A DNA stretch of 64,000 nt from Parietichytrium sp. I65-24A (Eukaryota; Sar; Bigyra; Thraustochytrida; Thraustochytriidae), in the NCBI GenBank assembly GCA_012862575.1, contig BLSF01000011.1, positions 248,001-312,000 of the forward strand, given 5' to 3'. This document shows positions 53,001 through 63,800 of the stretch, in pieces. The first letter of the stretch is position 1; every line of letters starts with the position of its first letter. Both the position numbers and the translations under genes were made by a program. The notes below the pieces were generated by a model that made no database searches, was not told the DNA's origin, and worked only from the letters and a program-made list of their open reading frames with translations.

Positions 53001-56000
53001 ATGTCGGGCAAGAGCACATCTGGGGAATGGAGTGATGAGATCTCCGCACTGGAGAAGGTGATGGAAGTGTACAATGCGTTGGGCGGCGAGCAGGAGGACA
53101 AGCTGTCCGACTTGGTGACACCGTTTAGGAGACTGGTCAAGACGGAGGAGGTGCTGTACAGGGTGATGCCATTCTCTTCCAACCCGCAGCTGAACTGCAA
53201 GCTGTACGTGTTTAAAGATATGGTTCTCATTGCCACGGAGCTGGAGAAGAAAAAGTCTTTGGATAGACACGGAAGCGGGTTTGGTAGCTTTTCAGGCTGG
53301 CTCGGAACGTTGACGGGGTCTGTGAGGAGGAGCAGTCGGCACTCGTTGAGATCTCTTGCGCAGTCAAGCACACATTCGGCATCGTGGAACTACAAGCTTG
53401 TGTCCAGGCTGGACCTGGAAAAGTGCACCGTCCGTCGGACCCCGAAAAACACAGGGTTCCAAATCAACCACGTGTATCGTCAGCGGGTCGGAGGCAAACT
53501 TGTGACCAAGATTGACATGGTAGAGATCTGGTGCCCTTCGAACGAGATGCGCGAGGAGCTCTTTCAGCAGATTTCCAGCCAAATTGAGGAGATTAGAGAT
53601 GAGAAGACAGAGTCCACCACGGAGGAGGCTGCCGCTCCCAAAGAGGAGGGCGTTGGAACGCAGAGAAAATGGGCTCGCGGAAAGAACACACTGCGCAGAG
53701 GTGCAAGTGGCCGGTGGGGGAGCCGCTCCGAGCCAGGTCGGGAAAGCCGGGCAGAGAGCTCAGGAAGTGGAGACTCTGCCATTTCTGGCAACGAGAGTGT
53801 CTCAGGACTCTCTCTTTCTGACCTGGAGAGCAGATACCAAGTAGAGTCTACCGACACTTCGGAGAACCAAGAGGCAGAATTTGCGGTCACATTCGGAGAA
53901 GGCCCGATGGGCTTCTCCCTCAGCTCAGGCTCTGGACTTGGTGTTATTGTAGGCAAGGTCGCAGACGATTCGATGGCGTCAGTTGGCGGTGTGGAGGTTG
54001 GTGACAGGGTCATTCAGATCAACGATGAGACGATTGGCTTGGAGATATCCTGGCGCGACTGTGTCGAAGTAATCAAGCGCTGCGAGCGCCCGGTGGAAGT
54101 CAAATTTGTTCGCAACTTTACCGTAAGCGCGCAACAGGACGCGGCTGAGGAGGCAAAAGCAGCGGCCGGCGGGACAGGTAGAGCTTCTGGGCAAAGGTCC
54201 TGGGCCAAGAAGAAGATGCAGCGCACCAGGTCATTTGGAGCGACTATTATCTCGCTCAATGAGCTCGAGAAGATGTACAAGAGCACCGCCAATCAAACTG
54301 GCGATTCTGGCCGAGTGTCAAACGCTGACGAAGAAGAGGAGGAGTCCAAATACTCCAACAAACAAGTGGAGCGGTTCCTCAGCATGTTCAATGTCCTCGA
54401 ACGCTCAAGCAAAGAGTCGGAACGCGCGTGTGGCTCCGTGTTGCGCGAAATTTACGAGACCGAGCGCGCCTACGTCAGCGACCTGAGAACTCTGATTGGT
54501 GACTACATGATTCCGTTGAGGCGCACGGTGCGTCGTGTGAGGTGCAAAGACCGAAAGGACGGGTCCACCTTCTGCGAGCACAGAACGCCACGGCTCGCGT
54601 GCTCTCGCATCAGCAGCGATTCGCGACCGGTGCTTGAGCCTAGTGAGATCAAGGACATCTTTCTCAACGTGGAGACGCTCGTAAAGGTCAACACCGAGCT
54701 TCTTGGGGTGATTCAGTCCGGAATGCGCAAGCTGATTGACGCAAACCCGAACCCATCAGTCACTGATGTGGTTCGCGTCTTTACGCCAGCATTTGTTCGC
54801 GTGATGCCCTTCTTTAAAATGTACTCTTTATACTGCCACCAGTACCCGGTGGCTATCGACAAGCTCCTCATCGCTCGAACCCGCAACAAGGAGCTCAACC
54901 AGCTCTTGAAGGCTCGTGAGGATAGGTCAGAAACTACGCTTCAAAGTTTGCTCATCAAGCCGGTGCAGCGCATTTGCAAGTACCCATTGCTCTTTCAGAG
55001 TCTGCTCAAGTCTATTATTCCATACGTCTCCGAACAGGTGGCTGCCGGAGCGGATATGGACGCGCTTGAGCACTTGGTGACCGAGCTTGAGAAGGCGCTC
55101 GACACCGTTGATCGAATTGCTAAATCGGTCAACGAGAAGGTGGGCGAGCAGGAGAGCCTCGAGAGAATGATGGAGATTTACGCCGAACTTGGAGGTGAGC
55201 AGGCCGTTCCTGACCTTGTGAGCCCTCACCGTCGATTTATGGACAAATATGAGATCCTTGTCAGACGCCCTCCGTTCGACCAGAACCCAGAGCCGATGCC
55301 CGAGTTCCTCTACGTCTTCAACGACCACTTGGTGTTTGCTGTTCCTCGCAACGGCAGTTTTACCTCTAGCTTTGGCAGCCTCAAGCGAAACGGAGGATCC
55401 CTCAAGAAGGGCACTTCGTTTCGCGAAAAGCACGGCAGCCTGAAGAAGATCATCTCCTTCGCAAGTAAGCGCTCAAGTCCAAAGCGAAACTCCGACAGTT
55501 CAACCGGGTCTTCCGGCTCTGGAAAAACTGGCGGCCGTGGGTCCGGCACTGGTTCGATGCGGAAGTCGGGCGGAGTTTTACAGCCCAACGTTTCCGTGAG
55601 CGCTCGGTTGGATATGCGGAAATGCCAGGCCAAGGCAATTGATCGTCCGGATGAGGCAGATTGCTACGGCTTCACATTGACTTTTGTTGGCCGTGTTCTC
55701 AAAGATGGAACCCCGATCCCAAGCGGCAAAGGTTCTCTTTCCGACAAAGTTGTGACTACCATTGACAAATTCGAAGTGTGGCTCGGAACCGAAGCGGCAC
55801 GCAATGATCTCCTGAAAGTCATTCGCAAGCAGCTTGAGATTCTTGCTGACCAGGATGCGCAGACCCGCCAGGCAACCAGCACTGTTGGGCCAGTCTCACG
55901 CCGCAAGACCCGCGACTGGAAGACCAAAACTCGTACCAAAGAGATCGAGCGCAAATACCACGCCATTCGGAAAGCTTCGAGTGGCGGCTCGATCGCTGCT

Positions 56001-56003
56001 TGA
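53001..56003 (+). CDS. RhoGEF (DH-PH) with central PDZ and duplicated PH module
   Basis: 1000 residues, single exon. Guanine-nucleotide exchange factor for Rho-family GTPases. A first PH-like module (about 10-200) begins LEKVMEVYNALGGEQ. A linker leads to a PDZ domain at about 292-374 (PMGFSLSSGSGLGVIVGKV, then GVEVGDRVIQINDETI). The Dbl-homology domain (about 480-710) has VLREIYETERAYVSDLRTL in its first conserved region and the core helix TTLQSLLIKPVQRICKYPLL. A second PH module (about 715-950) begins LERMMEIYAELGGEQ. The N-terminal module copies not only the PH fold but also the helix that links DH to PH, so it arose by internal duplication. Both PH modules have Ser/Gly/Lys-rich insertions. 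It probably acts at the membrane on the actin cytoskeleton. Confidence 0.92.
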   Translation: MSGKSTSGEWSDEISALEKVMEVYNALGGEQEDKLSDLVTPFRRLVKTEEVLYRVMPFSSNPQLNCKLYVFKDMVLIATELEKKKSLDRHGSGFGSFSGWLGTLTGSVRRSSRHSLRSLAQSSTHSASWNYKLVSRLDLEKCTVRRTPKNTGFQINHVYRQRVGGKLVTKIDMVEIWCPSNEMREELFQQISSQIEEIRDEKTESTTEEAAAPKEEGVGTQRKWARGKNTLRRGASGRWGSRSEPGRESRAESSGSGDSAISGNESVSGLSLSDLESRYQVESTDTSENQEAEFAVTFGEGPMGFSLSSGSGLGVIVGKVADDSMASVGGVEVGDRVIQINDETIGLEISWRDCVEVIKRCERPVEVKFVRNFTVSAQQDAAEEAKAAAGGTGRASGQRSWAKKKMQRTRSFGATIISLNELEKMYKSTANQTGDSGRVSNADEEEEESKYSNKQVERFLSMFNVLERSSKESERACGSVLREIYETERAYVSDLRTLIGDYMIPLRRTVRRVRCKDRKDGSTFCEHRTPRLACSRISSDSRPVLEPSEIKDIFLNVETLVKVNTELLGVIQSGMRKLIDANPNPSVTDVVRVFTPAFVRVMPFFKMYSLYCHQYPVAIDKLLIARTRNKELNQLLKAREDRSETTLQSLLIKPVQRICKYPLLFQSLLKSIIPYVSEQVAAGADMDALEHLVTELEKALDTVDRIAKSVNEKVGEQESLERMMEIYAELGGEQAVPDLVSPHRRFMDKYEILVRRPPFDQNPEPMPEFLYVFNDHLVFAVPRNGSFTSSFGSLKRNGGSLKKGTSFREKHGSLKKIISFASKRSSPKRNSDSSTGSSGSGKTGGRGSGTGSMRKSGGVLQPNVSVSARLDMRKCQAKAIDRPDEADCYGFTLTFVGRVLKDGTPIPSGKGSLSDKVVTTIDKFEVWLGTEAARNDLLKVIRKQLEILADQDAQTRQATSTVGPVSRRKTRDWKTKTRTKEIERKYHAIRKASSGGSIAA

Positions 56004-56750
56004 GTCCAGTTTCCTGTCCTGCTCCTCGCATTTTACCTTCTATATTGACAATTACGTACTATGTTTTCAGTTTTTACTTGCTTTTTTACAAATTCTCTCT
56101 TTTAGTTTTTTTTTCAGCTTATGGTGACAATGAGCTGCATGCTTACGTGCGTTTTCGCCTGTGCCGAATTCGCGTCGACAGCCAAAGGCATCTTGCAAAG
56201 TCAAGACAGTCTTCTTCCCAACTAGGACGAAAAAGAAAGAGGTTGTAAATTCCAGAGAATAAAAACGAATTCATTATCAAAATTCGCCAATAACATCCAA
56301 TCCCTCTTTCTGCTACTAATTCACAGTCAGTTAAAGTTAACTTTAATTTAAGCACGCCTCACACCTGCAGTAAGAGCCCCTACCCTCAATTACACGGTGT
56401 ACGCGAGGACCCTCTTTTCCTCTTTTCCTCTTTTCCTCCTTTCCTCCTCCCCCACTCCCTCTTTCTCTCTCTCTCTCTTTCTTCCTTTCTTCCTTGCTGT
56501 TGCTGTTTATCATTTCTCATAGGTAGCATCCAGAGACAAGCAAGCTTGAAAAGGGAAAGAGCGAGCTTTGGCCGAGTTGATGCGAGTGCGAAACAGTCAA
56601 GGAGCGTTGGGTCTTGAAAAGAGTTGAGCTGTGTGAGGAAGTTGAGGCGAATCGGTGAGAGCCAGAGAGTCGCTTGTGGCAATTAGTTGCTTTTCAAAGC
56701 TCAAGCAAGGAGCAGTGAATATTCAATATTCAATATTCAGATCTTTCGAG
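56004..56750. other. Intergenic spacer
   Basis: 3' flank of the RhoGEF gene and promoter of TAF9. A polypyrimidine tract (TCTTTTCC repeats and CT run, about 56411-56490) and an ATTCAATATT triple repeat (about 56718-56739) directly precede the TAF9 start. No gene. Confidence 0.5.
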
Positions 56751-57776
56751 ATGGATACGGAGATGACGAACGGGGAGGAGCTCCCGCCGCTGCAGCCAGT
56801 CAGCCATTTGTTGAAGGAGAACGGGGTGGAAGACTGGGACGAGAGGGTCTTGTACCAGCTGCTGGAGTTCCAATATCGTGAGTTGCCCTTTGGCAGATTT
56901 TGATCCGGGACGATTATGCATGAACATTTAAGTTGATTGACGGTATACAATTTCGCCGATGGTGCAGGCATCACGAAAGATGTGTTGAATCAGGCATTCG
57001 CGTTCTCTAAACACCGCGGTGGAACCCGAGGGATGGTGGAGAAAGATGTCAAGCTGGCGATGGAACTTCAGGAGGATACCAAGCTGTGGAGGCGGCCGAC
57101 ACGTTCGTATGCAAGCTCAGTCAACAGTGTGGCCTTGCCCAGAGTTTCCCCAAGCCCGTTGCGACTACCTAGAAATGCTTTTCTTAATGATGAGTGCATG
57201 GCGGAGCTTATCGTGGAGGAAGATGTGACGGAAACATCAGGGTCCGGTTCAGATGAACACCTCGAGAGCGCACAGCGTCGTAGTAGCCGCGCGGTAGGAA
57301 AATACAATATTAAGAAGCGCAAGTCCAGTGTTCCAATCTACACGCAAGGGAAGGGTCCTAGCTTGCCCGCGGACACTAAGCAGGAGGGTTCCGCACCGAA
57401 ACTGTCATCGTCGCAGGCACCGGAACAAACTCCTAGTCCTCCTGCTCCTCAGGCACCAATTTCAAGCTCAACTCTCTCCACGGCACCTGTACCGGCGCCC
57501 GAGTCGGCACCGCCCCCTTCACAAACACCAGTTCAAGCAGTCTCCCAGGATACACCGTCAGCTCCGACTCCTTCGCAGGCACCAATGGCTCAGGTTCCGC
57601 CTCAAACACAAATAGCCACAACCGAGCCATCCGAAGATTCATCTGCGCCACCGGCTGCTTCAGGGACGCCAGCAGGGACCGGAGAGGAATCTGCAGCGAC
57701 CACATCAGCTTCTGCGGTAAACCAAGATCACCCAGAGGAGAAGTCTGATACCCAACCTATGGATCTTGTAGAGTAG
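56751..57776 (+). CDS. TAF9: TFIID/SAGA subunit TAF9-like, histone fold
   Basis: Two exons, 56751-56877 and 56968-57776, encode 311 residues. TAF9 pairs with TAF6 through an H3-like histone fold in TFIID and SAGA to support RNA polymerase II initiation. The fold spans the splice junction: VSHLLKENGVEDWDERVLYQ, LLEFQYR, then ITKDVLNQAFAFSKHRGG and EKDVKLAMELQ, which line up with human TAF9 ([38 protein letters not shown]). A Leu/Pro segment (SPLRLPRNAFLNDECMAEL, about 105-125) corresponds to the PLPLIKP conserved stretch of TAF9. The C-terminal half is Pro/Ser/Gln/Ala-rich and unstructured. Convergent with the carrier-like gene, 200 bp apart. Confidence 0.87.
56878..56967 (+). other. TAF9 intron (90 nt)
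   Basis: Donor GTGAGT after CAATATC, acceptor GGTGCAG, phase 1. Removing it makes a continuous histone fold that aligns with the known family almost without gaps; the unspliced frame stops within 50 codons. Confidence 0.88.
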
Positions 57777-57974
57777 AATCTGAACTGTCGAGCAACTCAT
57801 TTGAAACTGACTATTTTTTTAAATTTCAACAGTAAATTCGAGCTCGTTGCTGCTTACTTTCCTGAGACCGTCGTAGTTACAGGGCTGTCTTCAGTGTGGC
57901 AGGAGTCCATAGAACGAGACTCGATTTTTTGTTCCGTAATATCTATTATACTTGTGATTTAAAAAAACGCTGTG

Positions 57975-59423
57975 TTAGGAGTTCAAGACAGAAGGCACAG
58001 CATCCATGTATGACAAAGATAGAAGATTCACATCCGCGAGACCTTCAGATTCGTTGTTGATTACGCCCTCTAGACGAGGAATCACCTCTCCGCTGCGCTC
58101 TTTCGTGTATACCACAACGTTTTCAACCTTGATGGAGCAGTCAGCTATCAGGACGAAGTATGGGATCCTGATGTGAGGGAGTAAAATGTTCAAATATTCA
58201 ATCCGATCGACGTCTCCAACCAAGAAGCTTACATCGCAAGCCTTCGAGTACATTTGGACGTCACGAAGCGCACATTTTGAGTCTTCAGAATCGTCATGGA
58301 CCAGCAAAATCAGGGGTTTCTCTCGGTGCGAAGCCAGCTTGGTTAAATTCCGCAAGTGGTCTTGGTCTAATACATTTACAGGCTCGCGGCAGTTTAATTC
58401 CAAGGTTTCTCTGGCGTTATCGACTTGCTCCTTGTAAAGCTTTTTCCTGCTCTTTCCGAGTAATTTTTTCACACCTCTCTTCACAACCTCACCGATCACC
58501 AACGTAGACACCATGCTCAGGCAGTAGAATCCAACACCCCAATAAAAGCCTCGCACGCCACCTCGAGAGACGTATATTTCTTTAATCGTAGAGCCAAACG
58601 AGATTTTAGAGGGATGGGGTTGATTCGGAGCTGTAACCGCCGACCGTATGTTTATGACCTGGAGCGGTATGTGAGTCAGAAAGTGTGTCAAAACATAGCC
58701 AATGGCATCTAATGGCCAGATGCCAGGCCTTTCCTCTCGAAGATCTTCTGTCAAAGGCTTCAACTTTTCTTCAACAAACCCAGGCAGGTTCAAATAGTCG
58801 AATGCACCTACAGCCAAAGTGACTGGAAAAGAGTTCCACATTTCGACTGACAGATCTTGCACTAAGCTCTGCAAGGACTGCCCCAAAACCGATTTTCTCA
58901 CGATGGCAACATTGAATGGGTGTCTGAAGAATGCGATCACACCAATGCCGCCAACTGCGCATATTCTCTCAGACATCCCCGGAGGGCATTCAATGCTCGC
59001 TACTGCAGTTTCAACAGTCTGGCAAACAAAATTCCCGGCGATGATCGCGGGAATAGGGTCAAACACAAGGGTCCGCAGTGCGTGCTGGGGGAGAGCGTCT
59101 AGGCCAAGCGACGCTCTGCAAAACATGAGATCGAAAGGTTGAAGTACAATAGACTGCGATAGGTAGATCAAGAAATTACGAAAACGTTTCTCTGCCACTC
59201 TCTTGCGCTTGTCTTTTTGGCGAGCGGCCGCGAAGAAACGATTCAAGAGAATCACCTTGTGATACGTTCCTTGCCACCTTTCCCTCGGTGTCTTCCTGGG
59301 CGCCATTGCTGTCACCTCACCTTCATCGTCCGTATCGTCATCTTCCAATTCGTCGTCCGAGGAAGCGCTCCGCAGCCGCGACGGGAGCAGTCTCTCTGCA
59401 CGCTTGAACTCCGAAAAACCCAT
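57975..59423 (-). CDS. Degenerate mitochondrial-carrier-like protein with thioredoxin-like C-terminus
   Basis: 482 residues. Residues about 75-320 resemble the mitochondrial carrier fold with weak repeat signatures: QPFDLMFCRASLG at about 95, RHPFNVAIVRKSV at about 167, and HIPLQVINIRSAV with GGVRGFYWGVGFY at about 251-300. The Px[DE]xx[KR] motifs are only partly kept, as in MTCH2-type outer-membrane relatives, so transport by the usual mechanism is doubtful (inference). Residues about 368-452 look like a thioredoxin fold: KPLILLVHDDSEDSKCALRD where CxxC would be, VGDVDRIEYL, and IRIPYFVLI with the cis-Pro position. The redox motif is absent apart from one Cys. The N-terminus (1-45) is acidic and disordered. 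The start is at MGFSEFKRAE. Confidence 0.75.
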   Translation of the reverse strand: MGFSEFKRAERLLPSRLRSASSDDELEDDDTDDEGEVTAMAPRKTPRERWQGTYHKVILLNRFFAAARQKDKRKRVAEKRFRNFLIYLSQSIVLQPFDLMFCRASLGLDALPQHALRTLVFDPIPAIIAGNFVCQTVETAVASIECPPGMSERICAVGGIGVIAFFRHPFNVAIVRKSVLGQSLQSLVQDLSVEMWNSFPVTLAVGAFDYLNLPGFVEEKLKPLTEDLREERPGIWPLDAIGYVLTHFLTHIPLQVINIRSAVTAPNQPHPSKISFGSTIKEIYVSRGGVRGFYWGVGFYCLSMVSTLVIGEVVKRGVKKLLGKSRKKLYKEQVDNARETLELNCREPVNVLDQDHLRNLTKLASHREKPLILLVHDDSEDSKCALRDVQMYSKACDVSFLVGDVDRIEYLNILLPHIRIPYFVLIADCSIKVENVVVYTKERSGEVIPRLEGVINNESEGLADVNLLSLSYMDAVPSVLNS

Positions 59424-60820
59424 CTTCCTCGCCTTCTACCTCTTCTACCTCTTCTAGCTCTTCTTGCTTCTCAGCAATTTCCCGTCCAACCAACTCGCCT
59501 CTCTTTCCGCCAAGCGCTCGGGACACCAAACACACTTTGTGCTTCCACTGTGACAATAATGACAATCGTCAAAGTCAAAGTTGGGCTCCAACGGAACGAA
59601 CACTCAGCTGTCGAGCACCTTGGGTCGACTACCACGCGCACACTCGCGCTACTACTATCCTGCCTAAGAGCAAACTTGCAGTGAGTGCTCGAGTACTGGC
59701 TGCCCGTATGCTACTACACGATCAATGTATGTGCGATCGATCTCTCAAACGATTTCAATGACAGTTCCATCTCGCATCTCAAATGATCTTCCTCACTATC
59801 TCTACTATCTCGATCAAATGTTTGCTTGGTAAGGAAGCTAGTAAGATAAACTGCGGCGGAACGTCTATTCTCGAGTATTGCTCTCTTCGTTCAAGCATCC
59901 AGTAATTAAATCTGAGGCTCTGTGTTAGTAGCGTTACACCGGACAAAATAGATCCATAACGAGACGTCCCGACGTAGTTCTGACACCTCGTCACCTTTCG
60001 TCACTGCTGTAACCTCCGTTACTTCACCTATCAACATCTCTACAGTCGCACGCGTCACACAAAAGTCTATGTGACGAAAGTCAGGGTAGATAGAACGTAA
60101 CATCGGGGCCCACTTCGTAACGCTCGGCACGTGCGTTTCGTTCGCTCTACCAACCTTGGCGAGTAGGTAAAAAGTGTGCACCATGCACGATACAATTCTA
60201 ATAGTCAATTCGCTAGCACCGCCGAAACGTGCGCACGGAACAGGGGGTCCTACCCGCAGCGGTAGACGTTTGAGACCATCCCTAGCGCGCCAGCGCTACG
60301 AGGTCCTAGTGGCCTTCCCTGTTGAATTGCACCCTTCCTCCTCCCGGCGGGGGCGGTATCGCCTCTCTAGCTTAAACGGTGGGAGTCCTGAAGAGGGAGG
60401 GAAGACAGTGAAGACAGTCACGTCTCTCTCTCTCTCTCTCCTTCGCTGAGAAAGAGAAAGAGGAAGAGGAAGAGAAAGAGAAAGAGGAAGAGAAAGAGGA
60501 AGAAGGAGAGGCCCAGCAAGTAACTCTCCCACTGCGGGGACTACCTCAGCTGAGGGCGAGCGTGTGCATCGCAGAAATCGGCGACCCGCAAAGAACCGTG
60601 CGCCACCCACCGCTCGCCAGTCTATGCGGACTGCCCGCAACGTCCTGCGGACTGTCGGAGGAAGGGAGGAAGGGAGGCGGGAGAAGGAAGGAGGAGGTGT
60701 CCTCGCTGGTTACTGCGGAGTGGAGCGCGGACCGGGTCCCCACTCAGTGGGTTCCGCGGAGCTGCTGGCGAAGAGAGAGGACAACAAGAACAACAAGAAC
60801 AACAAGGAGAGGCAACAAGT
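59424..60820. other. Divergent intergenic region
   Basis: Promoter spacer between the carrier-like gene and the phosphodiesterase-like gene. Contains a CT run followed by a GA/GAAAGAG run (about 60422-60510) that is a large imperfect inverted repeat, and an ACAAGAACA repeat (about 60781-60805) just before the downstream ATG. No gene recognised. Confidence 0.5.
60422..60510. repeat. CT/GA tract forming an imperfect inverted repeat
   Basis: About 20 bp of CT dinucleotides, a short break (CCTTCGCTGAG), then about 60 bp of AGAGAAAGAGGAAG units. The arms are complementary and could fold as a hairpin or triplex. Confidence 0.7.
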
Positions 60821-63800
60821 ATGAGGGGCACAGGGAACGGCAAGAAGAAAAAGTCCGAGAGGCTGAAAAGCATGAAAAGTGCGAAGAGCAATAAGAGCAA
60901 CAAGAGCAACAAGAGCAATAAGAGCAATAAGAGCAGCAGCGGTAGAAGAAGCATTGGCAGTAGTAGTAGCAGCAGCAGCAGCAGCATGAGTGGCACGCTC
61001 ACCAGCGAGGAGGTGGATCGCCATGCACGGTCGGCGGAATCAGTGCACTCGCAGCGGTCGAGGAACTCGGAGGCGAAGATGTCGCGCAAGAAGACGCTGG
61101 CTCAACTGGAAGAGGAGGGCGCGAGAATGCAGAGCGATTCGAACTTCAGCTGGTGCACGAAGAACCTCTTTTCGGAAGAGAGCGACGAGCTGGAAGATGA
61201 CACTGACGGGAGCGTGGCGGCAAGTTCAAGGTGCGATGAAGATGTGCGTTTGGAAGAGTACCTTGACGACGAGATTGGCGCAGCGCAAGTGGATGATGAG
61301 TCACCCACGCAAGTGGAGGGCAAGGGCGAAGGGGTTCAAAAGAAGAGCAGCCGAGAGTCGGTTCGAAAGGTAAATGTCCAGGCTAGAATAAATTCCACTG
61401 TTCGGAAGCAGCTCGCGGATCTCATGTTACGCCAGAACGCGCTGGACAGCATAGTACATAGCCCCCAGCTTAAGGACGCTGCAGAGGGTAAGCGTAGGGT
61501 CGCCGGTCTTCGCAAGGCGAGTAGCACGAACGTGCCACCGACTGAGCAGTCCGCGGGAAGAGGTCCTTTGATGCGCCGCCCCTCTCGCAGTCCCAGAAAG
61601 AAAAGCTCCATATGGAGCGAACTTAGCATCAAGGGCCCTGATGACGGCAAAGAAGGTGAAAGTGACGAAGTTACAGCAGACCGTAAACCGGAGAATGGGA
61701 GTAGTATGAGGGCCTTTGCTGGCTCCCTCTCCTCCAAACTTTCCAAAATTGTCTCCAACTCGAAAAGTAGCGTTGACTCAACCTATGTCGACACTTTTCT
61801 TGACACTGAAGACAGCGGCGACTCGCTGGACGCAGTATTGCGCAGAGATTCCACGGAAACGTTCGCCTCGGCACACACAAGCGCGGAGAAGAAGTCACAG
61901 GTTGTGAAGACCACCACTAGGAGCCCCATGCCGCCTCGCAAAGAGCCACCGCCAGAACCTGATCGCACCGGCCCGCTACCGGACGAAGAGAAAAAGGCGG
62001 GGCGAATGACGTCTTTTATGATGAATGTATCAAAGTTCCTCTCGGCATACCAAAAGAAGACTCTAAAACAGAAGGACAGCAAGTCCTTGCAACGCCAGCG
62101 CAAGCGGGAACAAAGGCAGTCCTTGCGGCTTGGGGATCTCATCCACTACTTACCGCGCGGGGGAGTTTATGTGATGACTAGTGTCGGTCCTGTGCAATTT
62201 GGCATGCCACCAGAGACAGTGAAAGATAGTATGGAGATGGGTCTGCGCGTTCCGTCGGTGTACGTGGTCCCGCGCGAGCGATTCAATCTCTCAGCGGGAG
62301 TCAACGTTTGCGAAATTGAGTTTCCTGCGTTCTTCAATTATTTTGTTCTGATGAAATCAACCACACTGATCACATACGAGGACTGCTACGAGGACCTGTT
62401 GACCATCATGAGTGAGGCTCTGAACGGGCCAAATTCGAGGTTTCTCTTTGCGGACCAGGAGTACAGCTCCATGTGCCCAGAGTCTCTTCGTAGTGCATGC
62501 CCAGACCACTACGCAGAGATCCTTCACTTTCGCGCCCCAAGCCGGTCCCCGGACGGCAAGCAAAAGCTCCTCGACGTGGAGACCCTTCTTGACATTCGTT
62601 TCTTTGACGAAAATGGGCGCTGTGACCTTGGCGAAGGGGTCTATGTGTTTGACGACGAAGAGAATTCCCGCTTTGAGTTGCAAGACGAGGGAATGCAGCG
62701 AAGAATTGATATACAGCAGCCTGGTCTGACTCGGATGAGTCAGACGTCTTCCAGGCCCATGAGCGTGCGGTCCTATCACCGAAACGGCAGTTTTGCGGAT
62801 GACGGAATGATTTCAAGTCACAACAGCCAGTCCTCAAGAGTTAAGTCTGCACGTGCTTCGCACACTGTCAGCAAGTCTGATGAGCAAGAGCGAAACAGTG
62901 GCAAGGAACTTTCCGACCAAAACATGGATGCCGAGGAGGAAGAGGAAGAAGAAGATGAGTTGGAGATTAAGGGAATCATTATCACCTATCGAGATGCGGA
63001 GTCTTGCACGATTCCGCATGCTTCTGCGTTGGACACGCATGATGAGATGATCACGAACGGGCGAGAAGATGGCCTACGTGGAAGTCAAGTCGCCGCAGCG
63101 CTGGAGGCAATGGCGAACGAAAATAGCCGTGTAGACGCCGGCCGGCAACGTGTGCTCAGCGAACCTTCGCCGGATTCAGGCAGCATGTCGCGCAACAGAA
63201 ATGGGCAGGCGAAGCCTCCTCAGGCCCGTAAGGCGAGGAAGTCGCTGGTGAAGATTGGAGAGCGATCCGCCACCTCGAAAAAAGAAGAAACCAAGCACAT
63301 GTCCCTCAGCTCAGACGCAAGGATATCTGTGGATAAAGTCCGAGCAATCGAGCTTGAGGAGCCACCCCCGATTCCCGTTGGTATACACCAATGGAGGACC
63401 AGCACGCGCTCCCAGCAGAGGACGGATGCATTCCAAATCCCGAAATTCGGGCTTACAGTACTCGGAAACTCGCACGGTTTCGATCCAGCTGGGTCTACTT
63501 CAGGGTTTGTGCTATGGGTGAATGGCCAAGGCGTGATGGTGGACCCTCCGCCACACTCTACAAATCTTCTTTTGGAGGCTGGCATTCAGCCGAACGCAAT
63601 TACAGCGATAATTTTGACACACTGCCACGCGGACCACGACGCCGGGTTGTTCCAGAAAATGATCACAGAGAATAAAGTTACCCTGATGACCACGGTCACC
63701 GTGTTCGAGAGTTTCAAGCGCAAATACGCTGCAGTGTCTGGTTTGAAGCCGGAATTCATTCAACAGCTTGTGCAGTTTCGCCCTATGTTTTTGGAGGAGC

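Noticed and set aside
60174-60449. Short plus-strand frames with Ser/Leu/Arg in the last spacer
   Set aside because: Driven by CT/GA tracts. The real gene begins at 60821 in another frame.
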